Under the pieces are notes generated by a model. The model was not told the DNA's origin, searched no databases, and was given only the letters and a program-made list of their open reading frames with translations. 64,000 bases of DNA from Spartobacteria bacterium (GTDB lineage: Bacteria > Verrucomicrobiota > Verrucomicrobiia > Chthoniobacterales > UBA10450): contig PLCN01000013.1 in NCBI GenBank assembly GCA_003134785.1, forward strand, positions 1 through 64,000, read 5' to 3'. The stretch's first letter is position 1, and every line of letters starts with the position of its first letter. Below are positions 1 through 8,828 of the stretch, piece after piece. Both the position numbers and the translations under genes were made by a program.

Positions 1-26
1 GCGCCCGCAGCCATAAGGTCTAGGTT

Positions 27-707
27 ATGCGCGTGATTCGACACGTCTTGTTATTCGTGGCATTGCTGGGCTTTGGATGCTCACCGCACGCGACTCTCCC
101 ACGGATAAAGGTGGAGTACAGCCCTTCCGAGGATCTGGCTTGCTCCTTACCTCCCGGGAGTCCGATCAAAGAAGAATGGAAAGCAGAGATGCTCTCACGC
201 GAGCCGGAGTTCGTGAGACTTTGGCAATCTGAAGGTCTCAAACTTCTCGCAGCAGCGGAGGCGATTTCAGGAAAGGATTTTCCTTCACAGGAGATCAAGG
301 CGCGGCTTACCCTTTGCAACGCTCCGTCGGAGTCCTTTCCGGGCGAGGATCGAGTCACGATTAACATGCGGTATGCGCTGAAGAGCTTCACGCCCGAGGC
401 GGTGTCGATACGTTATAAGGTTGACACGCTCTTTCACGAGCTTCTGCACATCTTCCTATCTCGTCATCCGATCGAGAACTCAGCTCTGCTGAAAGAACAC
501 GCCACGGAGGATGAACGAGTTCGCGATCATCTGCACTTGCTGGCGCTGCAAAAGGCAGTTCTTCTAAGGCTCGATGAACCCGACGTGCTAAAGGAGGTGG
601 TTGCGGTAGACAGTACACTTCCGGGTGGCTACTACAAACGAGCCTGGGAACTCGTCAATGCGACCGATAAAGAGTACCTGAAGTATGTTGCCGAACTGTC
701 GAAATAG
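27..707 (+). CDS. putative lipoprotein with HExxH (zincin-like) motif
   Basis: Predicted exported lipoprotein of 226 residues. The N-terminus has a basic start, a hydrophobic core (about residues 6-17) and a lipobox LGFGC with Cys18, so lipidation and envelope location are expected. Residues 137-141 read HELLH, the zinc-binding signature of many metalloproteases, and an acidic/His segment about 20 residues later (ATEDERVRDHLH) could supply a third ligand. I do not recognise the family. It stands alone, followed by about 500 bp without a gene. A non-enzymatic lipoprotein with a chance HELLH is possible. Confidence 0.7.
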   Translation: MRVIRHVLLFVALLGFGCSPHATLPRIKVEYSPSEDLACSLPPGSPIKEEWKAEMLSREPEFVRLWQSEGLKLLAAAEAISGKDFPSQEIKARLTLCNAPSESFPGEDRVTINMRYALKSFTPEAVSIRYKVDTLFHELLHIFLSRHPIENSALLKEHATEDERVRDHLHLLALQKAVLLRLDEPDVLKEVVAVDSTLPGGYYKRAWELVNATDKEYLKYVAELSK

Positions 708-1206
708 GCCTAACTCTATGTAGGGAGTCAAGCGTGGATGCGGAGTTTGAGTTGATTTTAGTTCATTGGTTTTTTGTACTTAACGGTTTGACTCAATCGT
801 TCGGACGTTTCCTCTTCCTTTAGCTCGTTGGGTTTGTCGTTCCAGCGACTCTAACTCCTATCCGTGCGTGTCGCCGCGTGGCCAGCGCTCGTCGCAAGTC
901 CCGGTATTTTGATCTTGGCGCCTCGCGTCGGCGTGATATTATCGTTTTTGTGAGCGGTGCAGCCTTGGTTCAAGTTCCGGATTCGAGGTCTTTGTTCCGG
1001 GGCGTCAGAACGGCTACAGCCATAATCCTGTTCTCAGGAGCGCCCACCTCTTTAGGCGCACCGTCTCACACCTCTTAGCGGCTCGCTCAATATAGCCGGC
1101 GTGATAAAGGCTGAAGGATGAAAGAGGAAATGAAAGCCAGGCGGCCTCGCCAACGTGCCCGCTCGCGAACGCATTCGGAGTGGCTGCGCTCTTCCTCATT
1201 AGGGCT
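708..1206. other. intergenic stretch without recognisable gene
   Basis: About 500 bp between the lipoprotein gene and the HIT remnant. Short open frames exist on both strands, but none gives protein-like sequence. I see no RNA gene, no strong palindrome and no recognisable repeat here. Confidence 0.5.
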
Positions 1207-1517
1207 ATGGAGCAGGTGCAGGATGTGGGTTGTGTCTTTTGCGAGATCGTCGCGGACAGAGTGGCTGTCAGTGTGGTGTTTCAGGACACTCTCACCATGG
1301 TTTTTGTCGATCTTCGGCAATTTCACCCCGGTCACACGCTGGTTATTCCGCGCCGGCATCTTCGCGACGTGCGGGAGCTCAACGACTCTACCGGGGCTGC
1401 TCTCATGGCGACGATCTCGCGCGTCACTCGAGCAGTGGGCGCGGCGTTCCCTAACGAAGGTCTGAGCCTTTGGCACTCCTTCGGCAACACCTCGAACAGG
1501 ACGACCTTCCCTTGTGA
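1207..1517 (+). pseudogene. HIT-family hydrolase, internally deleted
   Basis: Remnant of a histidine-triad nucleotide-binding protein. From ATG 1207 the frame reads MEQVQDVGCVFCEIV, then HPGHTLVIPRRH, then GLSLWHS, all typical of the HIT fold. The part that should follow, holding the catalytic HxHxH triad, is absent. The next bases read in another frame as LRQHLEQDDLPL and a stop (1479-1517), which resembles the usual HIT C-terminus. An internal segment of unknown size, not a multiple of three, therefore seems to be missing. As it stands the product would lack the active site. The Nudix remnant begins 2 bases downstream, so the two were probably cotranscribed. Confidence 0.75.
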
Positions 1518-1519
1518 CG

Positions 1520-1962
1520 ATGGCCTCGACACCAGATAAGATTCCCTTCGTTGGCGTGGGCTGTATCGTCGTGCGCGACGGCCAGCTCTTACTTGTGCGC
1601 AACCACCGCGGCTTCTGGTCGACACCGGCGGACACCTTGACTTCGGGGAGTCACCGGAAGCTTGCGCGGCGCGGGAGACTTTCGAAGAGACAGGTGTGTC
1701 GGTGACAGCCGTGCAGTTCGTGGCCATCACGAACGACGTGCTGGCAGATGCCGGCAAACACTACGTGACGATCTGGATGCGCGGCGAGGCGCGTGATGTT
1801 CCGCCCACCATTGGCGACACGGACGAGATTGCGGAGATCGGTTGGTTTACGCCAGATGCATTGCCTGCGCCTTTGCACCTTTATTTTCAGAACCTACTCG
1901 ACGGCCATTGTTGGCCGCGATCGCCTACAAACCTGCCATTCACTATAACGCCCAAGCGCTAA
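1520..1962 (+). pseudogene. Nudix hydrolase, single-base frameshift
   Basis: Nudix (MutT-like) pyrophosphohydrolase split by one indel. From ATG 1520 the frame gives the first beta strands (FVGVGCIVVRDGQLLLVRNH) up to about 1625. Restoring one G in the CCGGCGG run near 1628 joins this to the downstream frame and recreates a complete Nudix box, GX5EX7REX2EEXG, with REtfEEtG, ending at 1962. Only one base is missing and all catalytic residues survive in the second frame, so the break is very recent or a sequencing error. The family hydrolyses nucleoside diphosphates linked to another moiety; the substrate is not predictable. Confidence 0.8.
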
Positions 1963-2095
1963 CGGCTGTATTTGCGCCGAGCGGTCCGGCAGCATCCGGC
2001 CCAATTTGCATTTTGGGCGGCGTTGTGCTCAGTAAGAGGTCGCTCTTCCGCCTTGCTTGCGACCACGCGCGAGGCTTGAACGCAAATTTCATCTT

Positions 2096-2413
2096 ATGTT
2101 CGCCATTTTTCTCGCTCAAGCGCCCGCACCCGCCCCGAGTCCGGGTTCGGGACTTATCAGCATCCTGCCATTCGTCTTAATTTTCATCATCATGTATTAC
2201 GTGATGCTTCGGCCTCAGATGCGGAAGCAAAAGGAGCAGGCCCGCCTCGTTTCCTCACTCAAGACCGGAGACAAAGTCGTGACGGCCTCGGGGATTCACG
2301 GAATGATCTCGAATGTGAAAGACACGACCGTGATCGTGAAAGTGGCGGATAATGTGAAGCTGGAGATGGAGAAGAGCGCAGTCACCAACGTGGTGAAATC
2401 AGTTGAGAGTTGA
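2096..2413 (+). CDS. yajC: preprotein translocase subunit YajC
   Basis: YajC is the small inner-membrane subunit that joins SecDF next to SecYEG. From ATG 2096 the product is 105 residues: a Pro/Ala-rich segment, one membrane helix (ILPFVLIFIIMYYVMLRPQ) ending in the family's signature LRPQ, then a basic cytosolic domain with TGDKVVTASGIHG. An in-frame start at 2057 would add 13 basic residues that do not fit the family. secDF follows 92 bp downstream, the usual order. No strong ribosome-binding site is visible. Confidence 0.92.
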   Translation: MFAIFLAQAPAPAPSPGSGLISILPFVLIFIIMYYVMLRPQMRKQKEQARLVSSLKTGDKVVTASGIHGMISNVKDTTVIVKVADNVKLEMEKSAVTNVVKSVES

Positions 2414-2469
2414 TTGTTGATCGTGAAGAGCTCTGATTTCTCGCGCGATTATTTTTCGAGCGCGCCCGC

Positions 2470-2499
2470 CATCAACCATCAGCCATCGACCATCAATCG
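2470..2499. repeat. short degenerate tandem repeat (CATCAACCAT-like)
   Basis: The yajC-secDF spacer contains four degenerate copies of a roughly 7-9 base unit (catcaac, catcagc, catcgac, catcaat). A similar low-complexity patch on the other strand sense (gttggac/gttgaac) lies at 35214-35250. Function unknown. Confidence 0.5.
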
Positions 2500-2505
2500 T
2501 TCCAA

Positions 2506-4839
2506 ATGAGTCCTGTCTATACCTTCCTTATCCTGCTGGGTCTGCTGATTCTTTTCGGCTGGTATTTCGCCACCGATCATGGAGCGCGGAAACGCATTCT
2601 CGCCCTGGCTTTGATGGCGTTGCTGGTCACCTTCAGCCTCATCACGATTTATCCGCCGGACAAACAAATCCGGCTCGGCCTGGATATCCAGGGCGGCACT
2701 TCGTTTCTGATCCGGCTGGAGCAAGGGGACAAGGAAATCACGAAAGAGATGCTCGACCAGGCGGTCGAGGTGATCCGCAAACGCGTCGATTACTTCGGCG
2801 GCGGCGAGCCGGTCATCAGCCCGGTGGGGAAGGACCGGATCATGGTGCAGATCCCCGGATTGGGCGCGGAGAAAATTGAGGAGGCGCGTCAGCAACTCTC
2901 GCGCGTGGCGAAGCTCGAATTCCGCCTCGTTTATCCCGATAACGGCCAGCGCCTGCAAGCGATCGACGCCAAAACGGATGTGATTCCGCCGGAATATAAG
3001 ATCGAGGTTTACAAAGCTCACGCGGAGGAGGGCAAGAAGCCGCGGGAAGAGCGGCTCCTCGTGAAAAAGAAATCTGACCTGGGCGGCGAGCATGTGACTT
3101 CCGCGCACGCTGGATTTGGCAACGACGGCTGGGAAGTGTCGCTCAATTTCGACAGCGAAGGCGCGAAGACATTCGGTAAGATCACCGAACAACATGTGAA
3201 CCATCGGTTCGCGGTCGTGCTCGACGGCGTGATTCAATCGGCCCCCAACATTCGGGAGCCGATTTACGGCGGCAACGCGCGCATTTCGGGAAGTTTCGGG
3301 GAGCAGGAAGCGCGCAGCCTCGCCAGCGTGCTGGAAAATCCGCTGCAAACGCCGGTGAGGATCGAGGAAGAGCGCAGCGTTTCGCCTACGCTCGGAATGG
3401 ATTCGATTCGCGCGAGCATCATCGCGGGTCTCATCGGTCTCGCGCTCACGCTCGTTTGCGTGATGATCTATTATAAATTCGCGGGTCTGATCGCGAACCT
3501 GGCGTTGCTGATCAACATCATCCTGCTCATCGGCGCGCTAACGATGTTCAACTTCGTGCTGACCCTGCCCGGCATCGCGGGCATCATTCTCACGATCGGC
3601 ATCGCGGTGGACGCCAGCGTGCTGATTTACGAACGGTTGCGCGAGGAGCTGGCGCTCGGGAAGTCGCTCAACATCGCCGTCCAATCGGCTTACGACAAAG
3701 CCTTCAGCTCGATCTTCGACGCGAACGTCACGACGCTGATCACAGCGGCGATCCTGTTCTGGAAGGCGAGTGGCCCCGTGAAGGGGTTCGCCATTTCACT
3801 TTCTCTCGGAATCCTGGCGTCGCTGTTTACGGCACTGATCGTGGGGCGGAATGCGCTCAGTTGGTTTGTCGAGACCGGACGCGTCAAGCGCATCTCGATG
3901 TTGCACTTGATCTCGTCACACAATTTCAATTTTCTCGGCAAAGGTTTCATCGCGTGCATGTGCTCGCTCGCCCTCATCATCGCGGGGGCGACGGCGTTTC
4001 ACATCCGCGGGGATCGCAACTTCGGCGTGGATTTCAGAGGGGGCGACTTGATCACTCTGAGTACCACGCAGCCGGTTTCCGTCCACGACGTGCGCCAGTC
4101 GCTGGAACCGATTCATCTCGGCGAGGCGCTCATTCAGGAATCGGCACAAGGCGGAAAGAATTACATCACCATCCGGAGCGCGATCAACACCAGCGAGGCA
4201 ATCGAAAAGCAGGTGGCCAAAGCGATGCCGCAAGCGCAGTTCAAAGTCGAGCGCGCCGAACGCGTGGGTGCGCTGGTCGGCGGCGAGCTGGCCAAGACTT
4301 CGCTCTGGGCGCTGGGTCTCGGCATTCTCGGCATTCTCATTTTTGTCACGTTCCGTTTTGAATTGTCGTTCGCGGTCGGCGCCATCGTCGCCGTGTTGCA
4401 TGACGTAATCATCACCGTCGGCGTATTTTCGCTCCTCGGGCGCGAGTTGACTCTCACCATGGTGGGCGCGGTGCTCACCATCGCCGGGTATTCCATCAAC
4501 GACACGATCGTCGTCTACGATCGAATCCGGGAAGGCCTCGCCAGCAGCAAACGTGGTTCGATCGAGCAGATTATGAACGACAGCATCAATCAGACTTTGA
4601 GCCGCACGATCCTGACCAGCACGGTGACGTTGATCCCGATTCTCTGCCTCTTTTTCTTTGGCGGCCCTGTTTTGCGGGACTTCGCGCTGGCGATCATCGT
4701 CGGTGTGGTGGTTGGAACCTATTCGTCGATCTTCATCGCCGCGCCAATTGTGCTTTGGTGGACCCGCGCGCGAGGCGGCAGCGCCTCGTTGCGCCGGGAG
4801 GTGGCTGAGAAGGCGGCTGCGACTGGACCGGCGCTGTAG
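2506..4839 (+). CDS. secDF: protein translocase subunit SecDF (fused)
   Basis: A 777-residue fusion of SecD and SecF, which use the proton-motive force to pull preproteins through SecYEG. The SecD half has N-terminal membrane helices, the motif GLDIQGGTSF near residue 60, a periplasmic P1 region and a membrane bundle with GIAVDASVLIYERLREE. The SecF half starts near residue 490 with NFGVDFRGGDL and carries SINDTIVVYDRIREGL, the matching transport motif. There appear to be two hydrophobic segments before P1 rather than one. Single-chain SecDF is known in several phyla. It follows yajC in the same direction. Confidence 0.96.
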   Translation: MSPVYTFLILLGLLILFGWYFATDHGARKRILALALMALLVTFSLITIYPPDKQIRLGLDIQGGTSFLIRLEQGDKEITKEMLDQAVEVIRKRVDYFGGGEPVISPVGKDRIMVQIPGLGAEKIEEARQQLSRVAKLEFRLVYPDNGQRLQAIDAKTDVIPPEYKIEVYKAHAEEGKKPREERLLVKKKSDLGGEHVTSAHAGFGNDGWEVSLNFDSEGAKTFGKITEQHVNHRFAVVLDGVIQSAPNIREPIYGGNARISGSFGEQEARSLASVLENPLQTPVRIEEERSVSPTLGMDSIRASIIAGLIGLALTLVCVMIYYKFAGLIANLALLINIILLIGALTMFNFVLTLPGIAGIILTIGIAVDASVLIYERLREELALGKSLNIAVQSAYDKAFSSIFDANVTTLITAAILFWKASGPVKGFAISLSLGILASLFTALIVGRNALSWFVETGRVKRISMLHLISSHNFNFLGKGFIACMCSLALIIAGATAFHIRGDRNFGVDFRGGDLITLSTTQPVSVHDVRQSLEPIHLGEALIQESAQGGKNYITIRSAINTSEAIEKQVAKAMPQAQFKVERAERVGALVGGELAKTSLWALGLGILGILIFVTFRFELSFAVGAIVAVLHDVIITVGVFSLLGRELTLTMVGAVLTIAGYSINDTIVVYDRIREGLASSKRGSIEQIMNDSINQTLSRTILTSTVTLIPILCLFFFGGPVLRDFALAIIVGVVVGTYSSIFIAAPIVLWWTRARGGSASLRREVAEKAAATGPAL

Positions 4840-4866
4840 CCGCTTCGCTGTGCGAAGCGCGGCTGT
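4838..4866. repeat. short palindrome, GCCGCTTCGC type, copy 1
   Basis: Directly after the secDF stop the DNA reads agccgcttcgc-tgt-gcgaagcgcggct, an imperfect hairpin. A close relative with a different loop lies at 8829-8856, so this looks like a dispersed REP-like unit. It could also help end secDF transcription, but no T-run follows. Confidence 0.55.
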
Positions 4867-4943
4867 CTTGACCACCTTGCGTTACAAAATCCCGCGCCGC
4901 CCATAGGGCGGCGGCCACAGGGAACGAAAGTTATTCACAATAG

Positions 4944-4972
4944 TTGACGCCCCTCCCCGGCCCGAGTAGGCT
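4944..4972 (+). promoter_or_regulatory. possible sigma-70-type promoter for rpsU
   Basis: TTGACG, a 17-base spacer and TAGGCT lie about 50 bases upstream of the rpsU start. The -35 is good and the -10 weak. This is pattern matching only. Confidence 0.35.
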
Positions 4973-5021
4973 CGGCTTCACCGGTCGAGCCGGGAACATT
5001 TTTCAAACCGAAGGAACTACC

Positions 5022-5219
5022 ATGCCAGAAGTTATCGTTCGTAAAGGTGAGCCAGTCGACCGCGCCCTGAAACGGTTGAAAAACAAGCTGGACGCCGAGG
5101 GTATTCTTGAGGAAGTCCGTCGCTTGAGAGCGTTTGAAACCCCGAACCAAAAGAGCCGGCGCAAAGCCAAGGCCAACGCGAAGCGGGGCCGGACGAAATT
5201 TCGCTTCAATCCTTCATAA
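5022..5219 (+). CDS. rpsU: 30S ribosomal protein S21
   Basis: S21 is a small basic protein of the 30S platform that helps base-pairing of mRNA leaders with 16S rRNA. The 65-residue product starts MPEVIVRKGEPVDRALKRLK and ends in an Arg/Lys-rich tail (SRRKAKANAKRG), the usual S21 length and layout. ATG 5022 is preceded by AAGGA with good spacing. An upstream in-frame start at 4944 is not supported by the family length. It appears monocistronic. Confidence 0.95.
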   Translation: MPEVIVRKGEPVDRALKRLKNKLDAEGILEEVRRLRAFETPNQKSRRKAKANAKRGRTKFRFNPS

Positions 5220-5323
5220 GCTGCTGCGCGGCAACTTATAGCAGCGGCGCTCCATTCCTGCTCGAGTGCCGGCTGAGTGGCGCGGCAAATTCAGCTCTCG
5301 GGGTGCGCTCCCGCTGAAAAGCA

Positions 5324-5481
5324 TGTCATCCCGAGCCGCGCAGACGGCGAGGGACCTCCCATTCGCTCACCCGTTTACTCGCGCCAACGGCACGTCCTTT
5401 ATGGTAACGGCGCCGTGGGGCGCAAGCTAATCCGCACTGCAACTGCGAGGTCCCTCGCAGTCTCCGCGGCTCGGGATGACA
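5324..5481. repeat. 158-bp element with 35-bp inverted terminal arms
   Basis: The left arm (5324-5358, starting TGTCATCCCGAGCCGCG) and right arm (5447-5481, ending CGGCTCGGGATGACA) are inverted repeats with only a few mismatches. They enclose about 88 bp of non-coding sequence. The structure resembles a MITE or large REP element. No transposase is nearby. Confidence 0.7.
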
Positions 5482-5498
5482 AACGAGTGGCGCCGTCT

Positions 5499-5523
5499 CG
5501 GCGGTCATAGACCGCCGCTACAG
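5499..5523. repeat. GGCGGTCATAGACCGCC palindrome, copy 1
   Basis: An inverted repeat GGCGGT-catag-ACCGCC followed by GCTACAG. The same unit recurs at 12055-12079, 19143-19167 and, in variant form, at 38931-38955 and 40345-40373. It sits between the MITE-like element and the end of the FGE-domain gene. Confidence 0.75.
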
Positions 5524-5525
5524 AA

Positions 5526-7157
5526 TTAGTCGCATTCGCACACGATCCGGAAGCCGAGATCGTTGCAGGAATAGTTTGGCATGTTCGAGCCCCGGGCCGT
5601 CGCCCGGAGGCTGTTAAAGCGCGATTTCCAACTGCCGCCTCGATAGACACGCTTCGCTCCGGCGGTTGGTCCTCGTGGATTCACTTTCGGGGTGCCGCGA
5701 TACGGTTCCAAAAAATCCAGGCACCACTCCCAGACGTTGCCCGCCATGTCTTCCATTCCGAAGGGGCTGGTGCCAAAAGGAAACGCGCCCACCGGCGAAC
5801 TTTCGGGATATCCATCGTCGATCTCCCGGTCGCTCCAGGCAAAAACGGTATTTCGATCCGCGAAGTTCCCCAGATCGCCGCGCCCATCATGATTTCCCCA
5901 GGGGTATTTGCGGCCATCCGTCCCCCGCGCCGCGTACTCCCACTCGGCCTCGGTCGGCAGGCGATATTTTTTCCGCTCACGCGTCGAAAGAGATTGGCAA
6001 AACTTGATCGCATCCAGGCTGCTGACATACACGACCGGGTGGCGGTCACTGGCGCCCGTTGCGCGTTTCCGTTCGTGCGTGTGGTCGAACTGCTCGTATT
6101 CGCCGTTCGTGATCACGTGTCGCGACATGTAAAACCGGCTCAACGTCACTCTCGTAAGCGGCCGTTCGTTCGGCCCGGCATCAATGGCCTCGCTTCCCAT
6201 CGTGAATTCGCCTGAGGGAACGAAGAGCATCTGGCCGCCAACCGAATTGACGTAGTTTCCGAAGCGCGCCCGCTCACTCACGACGTCGGTTACCACCACG
6301 ACTGGCGTCTCAGAAACAACTTCAACTATTGGCGCTGGTTTCGCGGTCGCCAGCGGCACGGCCGCGCGCGGTGGCGGCAACGCATCTGGATCGGACCTCT
6401 TATCGGCCTCGTCCAAGTAAAGATCGACGAGGTCTTCCGCCTCGGCCGGTTCGATACCGAGATTCTCCGCCATGTTGACGAAGGCATCCCGCGTGTCGTC
6501 CGCCATGCCGTCGCTATCGAGGCCGCTCAGCCGAAGCATCCGGAGAAAATCTTCCTTGGGATCCAGCGATTTCTGCCGACGCGCTCGCGCTTCTCTTCTC
6601 GCTTCGCCCGACACTGAAGGAGCCAGGGGCGGCAGTGCCGCGTTCGCTACCACGCGATGCGCCCCGCTGTCTTTCAACTCAGCTTCGATGTAGGCAACGA
6701 TTTGCTCCTCGTTCAGACTCTGCTCGGCCCCGAAACGATAAAGGCTCTTTTCTTCCTCCGCGGTCAGAAATCCATCGGCGAGGGCGAACGTCAGATATTT
6801 GTGGAACTCAATGACCGCTTGTTCGTTGGCTTGGGCGGCCAACTCGTCATCGACTTGCTGACGCCGAGCCGGATCCAAAAGCTCGACGCGAGCCTCCGTC
6901 AGGTAACGCGACGATTCGTCCAGGCCCGGCCGCAGCAATTGCGCCAGCGGGTTGCTCGGCTGGTTCTTCAACGGCAGCTTTTTCTGCCACCACCGCATCA
7001 GTTCGCGGCAACGCTCTTCGATGATTTCGTTGCTCGGATTCGCGCGTGGATCGAGGCAAAGTCGCTCGTAAAAATTGGGCGATTTGTACTTGCTCCAGCC
7101 ATCCCATTTCTGCGGATCGTCCGGCAGCGGGACAGGAAAATTCCTCTCGACTTGCAT
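5526..7157 (-). CDS. J-like / TerB-like / FGE-sulfatase domain fusion protein
   Basis: A 543-residue cytosolic protein, last gene of the Hsp70 module. Residues 20-108 look like a degenerate J domain: FYERLCLDPRANPSNEIIEE at the start and ARVELLDPARRQQVDDEL at the end, but with no HPD. Residues 115-162 (ADGFLTAEEEKSLYRFG) and 200-252 (FVNMAENLGIEPAEAEDL) resemble small TerB-like helical units. After a Pro/Ala/Val linker, residues 300-543 form an FGE/SUMF1-type domain with FVPSGEFTMGSE, RLPTEAEWEYAARG and DMAGNVWEWC. The segment YRGGSWKSRFNSLRATARGS lacks the catalytic cysteines of true formylglycine-generating enzymes, so binding rather than oxidation is likely. The AGGAGA ribosome site overlaps the hsp70 stop, indicating translational coupling. 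Confidence 0.85.
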   Translation of the reverse strand: MQVERNFPVPLPDDPQKWDGWSKYKSPNFYERLCLDPRANPSNEIIEERCRELMRWWQKKLPLKNQPSNPLAQLLRPGLDESSRYLTEARVELLDPARRQQVDDELAAQANEQAVIEFHKYLTFALADGFLTAEEEKSLYRFGAEQSLNEEQIVAYIEAELKDSGAHRVVANAALPPLAPSVSGEARREARARRQKSLDPKEDFLRMLRLSGLDSDGMADDTRDAFVNMAENLGIEPAEAEDLVDLYLDEADKRSDPDALPPPRAAVPLATAKPAPIVEVVSETPVVVVTDVVSERARFGNYVNSVGGQMLFVPSGEFTMGSEAIDAGPNERPLTRVTLSRFYMSRHVITNGEYEQFDHTHERKRATGASDRHPVVYVSSLDAIKFCQSLSTRERKKYRLPTEAEWEYAARGTDGRKYPWGNHDGRGDLGNFADRNTVFAWSDREIDDGYPESSPVGAFPFGTSPFGMEDMAGNVWEWCLDFLEPYRGTPKVNPRGPTAGAKRVYRGGSWKSRFNSLRATARGSNMPNYSCNDLGFRIVCECD

Positions 7158-7161
7158 TCTC

Positions 7162-8724
7162 CTAGGCGACCGCGATTGCGCCTAAGGCCGCTGCAGCGCG
7201 CTCGACTTCATCCGGCGCCAGGCCGGTATTCCGTTCGATCGTCACCTTCGCTTCGTTGCCGCAAGCGTTGACCGCCACCTCGAGGACCTGGTTCGCATTG
7301 TATTCGTAGGTCAGCTCGACCGGCGAACCTTTCGGCAGAAATGCGGGCAGCTCGACTTCGCACAAACCGAGCGGCGTGCATTCCGCCGGCAAAGTGCTCT
7401 CGCCTTCCACGATCCGGACGCGCGCGTGCCGCATGTTGGCGCTGGCGGTGCCGAAAGAATTCTTCGCGGTCGCAGGCATTGACGTCATTTTCGGGATCAT
7501 CGGAAAAACATATTCCTCGAGGTGTCCCTCATCCCAAAGCACGACGCCGAGCGTGTGCGAAGTAATGTTGGTCACCTGGACCAGGCCGCCATCGCGTGCG
7601 GAAAATTGTTGGCGTGTGTCTTCCGGCAGCGTTTTCACCCCGGAAATTTCTTCTTCCCGCAACTGCGACAAAATCGCCTGGATGGCCGCGCCGACTGCGA
7701 CTGCTTCATCCGGATTCACGTCATCGACTACCGGAATCGACGAAAGCTGCGTGATCATTTCACGCACCATCGGCATTCGCGTCATCCCGCCGACGAGAAG
7801 AACCTTGTTCATATCACTCCAAGTCAATTTCGCTTCCTGCAAAACTATCTCGCAAATCGTTTTGCATTTCTCCACCAGATGCCGCGTCTTCTGCTCGAAT
7901 TGTTCCCGGGTCAGCTCGACTTTCACGCTCTTGCCGTTGTGACTGTGGACGATGGCGGTGCGCGGCCGGCTCGAGAGCTGGATTTTTGCGGCCAGCGCGC
8001 GACTCTGGAGGTCCTGGTAGCTTTGCATATCAAGCAGCGGATTCTCGCCGTGCTCGCGATCGAATTCCTCCGCGACGTGATTCACAATGACATCGTCCCA
8101 GTCCTTGCCGCCCAGGCGATGGTCGCCATTGGTCGCCAACATCTCGATGCCATTTCCCTGGATGCGCATGATGGTGACATCGAACGTTCCGCCGCCGAGA
8201 TCGAAGACGAAAACCGTCTGGTCTTCATCGAGTTTGTCGAGGCCGTAGGCCACGGCCGCGGCGGTCGGTTCGTTGATAATCTGGAGGACGTTGAGCCCGG
8301 CGAGCTGACCCGCGGTGATGGTGGCCGTGCGCTCGGCGTCGTTGAAATAAGCCGGCACGGTGATCACAGCATCGGTCACGGGTTCTTTCAGGTATTTCTC
8401 CGCGTCGGCCTTGAGCTTGCGCAAGATGAGCGCCGAAAGTTCTTCCGCCGAATAAATCTTCCCGTCGAATTCGCGATGAAATTGTTCCTTCGGCTTGCCC
8501 ATTTCACGCTTCACGAAATCAACAATCCGTTCCGCCTCCGCCACCGAATTATTCTTGGCCAGGGTGCCGACGATCACGCTCGCGCCATCGAAGAGAATGA
8601 CCGAAGGCGTAATGCGTTCGCTCTCCGAATTCGGGATGATTTGCGGCTTTCCGTAGATGTCGATATGCGAGACCGCACAGAAGGTCGTGCCAAGGTCAAT
8701 GCCGATTGCTTTTCTTCGAGTCAT
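7162..8724 (-). CDS. lidless Hsp70-family chaperone (DnaK-like)
   Basis: A 520-residue Hsp70 homologue. ATG 8724 gives MTRRKAIGIDLGTTFCAVSH, the first phosphate loop. Later come VITVPAYFNDAERTAT, INEPTAAAVAYGLD, VFDLGGGTFDV and LLVGGMTRMP, so the ATPase domain is complete. A beta-sandwich substrate domain follows (from about residue 385), but the chain stops soon after it, roughly 100 residues shorter than classical DnaK, so the helical lid is absent. It sits between a GrpE-like gene and a J-like/FGE fusion, indicating a dedicated Hsp70 system distinct from the housekeeping DnaK. Starting at 8790 would add 22 residues with no Hsp70 character. Confidence 0.92.
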   Translation of the reverse strand: MTRRKAIGIDLGTTFCAVSHIDIYGKPQIIPNSESERITPSVILFDGASVIVGTLAKNNSVAEAERIVDFVKREMGKPKEQFHREFDGKIYSAEELSALILRKLKADAEKYLKEPVTDAVITVPAYFNDAERTATITAGQLAGLNVLQIINEPTAAAVAYGLDKLDEDQTVFVFDLGGGTFDVTIMRIQGNGIEMLATNGDHRLGGKDWDDVIVNHVAEEFDREHGENPLLDMQSYQDLQSRALAAKIQLSSRPRTAIVHSHNGKSVKVELTREQFEQKTRHLVEKCKTICEIVLQEAKLTWSDMNKVLLVGGMTRMPMVREMITQLSSIPVVDDVNPDEAVAVGAAIQAILSQLREEEISGVKTLPEDTRQQFSARDGGLVQVTNITSHTLGVVLWDEGHLEEYVFPMIPKMTSMPATAKNSFGTASANMRHARVRIVEGESTLPAECTPLGLCEVELPAFLPKGSPVELTYEYNANQVLEVAVNACGNEAKVTIERNTGLAPDEVERAAAALGAIAVA

Positions 8725-8828
8725 GGGTGCGAATAATTTTGGGTTGAGCGAAAACGTGATTCCGCACCACCGTACAGGTGCAATTTCCATGCCCGAGCCG
8801 AGGGGGAATGCTGCGGCTTATTCGAACC

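Noticed and set aside
1950-2050. Possible integron attC site after the Nudix remnant
   Set aside because: The ends do not match RYYYAAC/GTTRRRY core sites and no integrase is present.
4896-4914. Rho-independent terminator after secDF (GCCGCCCATAGGGCGGC)
   Set aside because: The hairpin is strong but no T-run follows, so it cannot be called a terminator.
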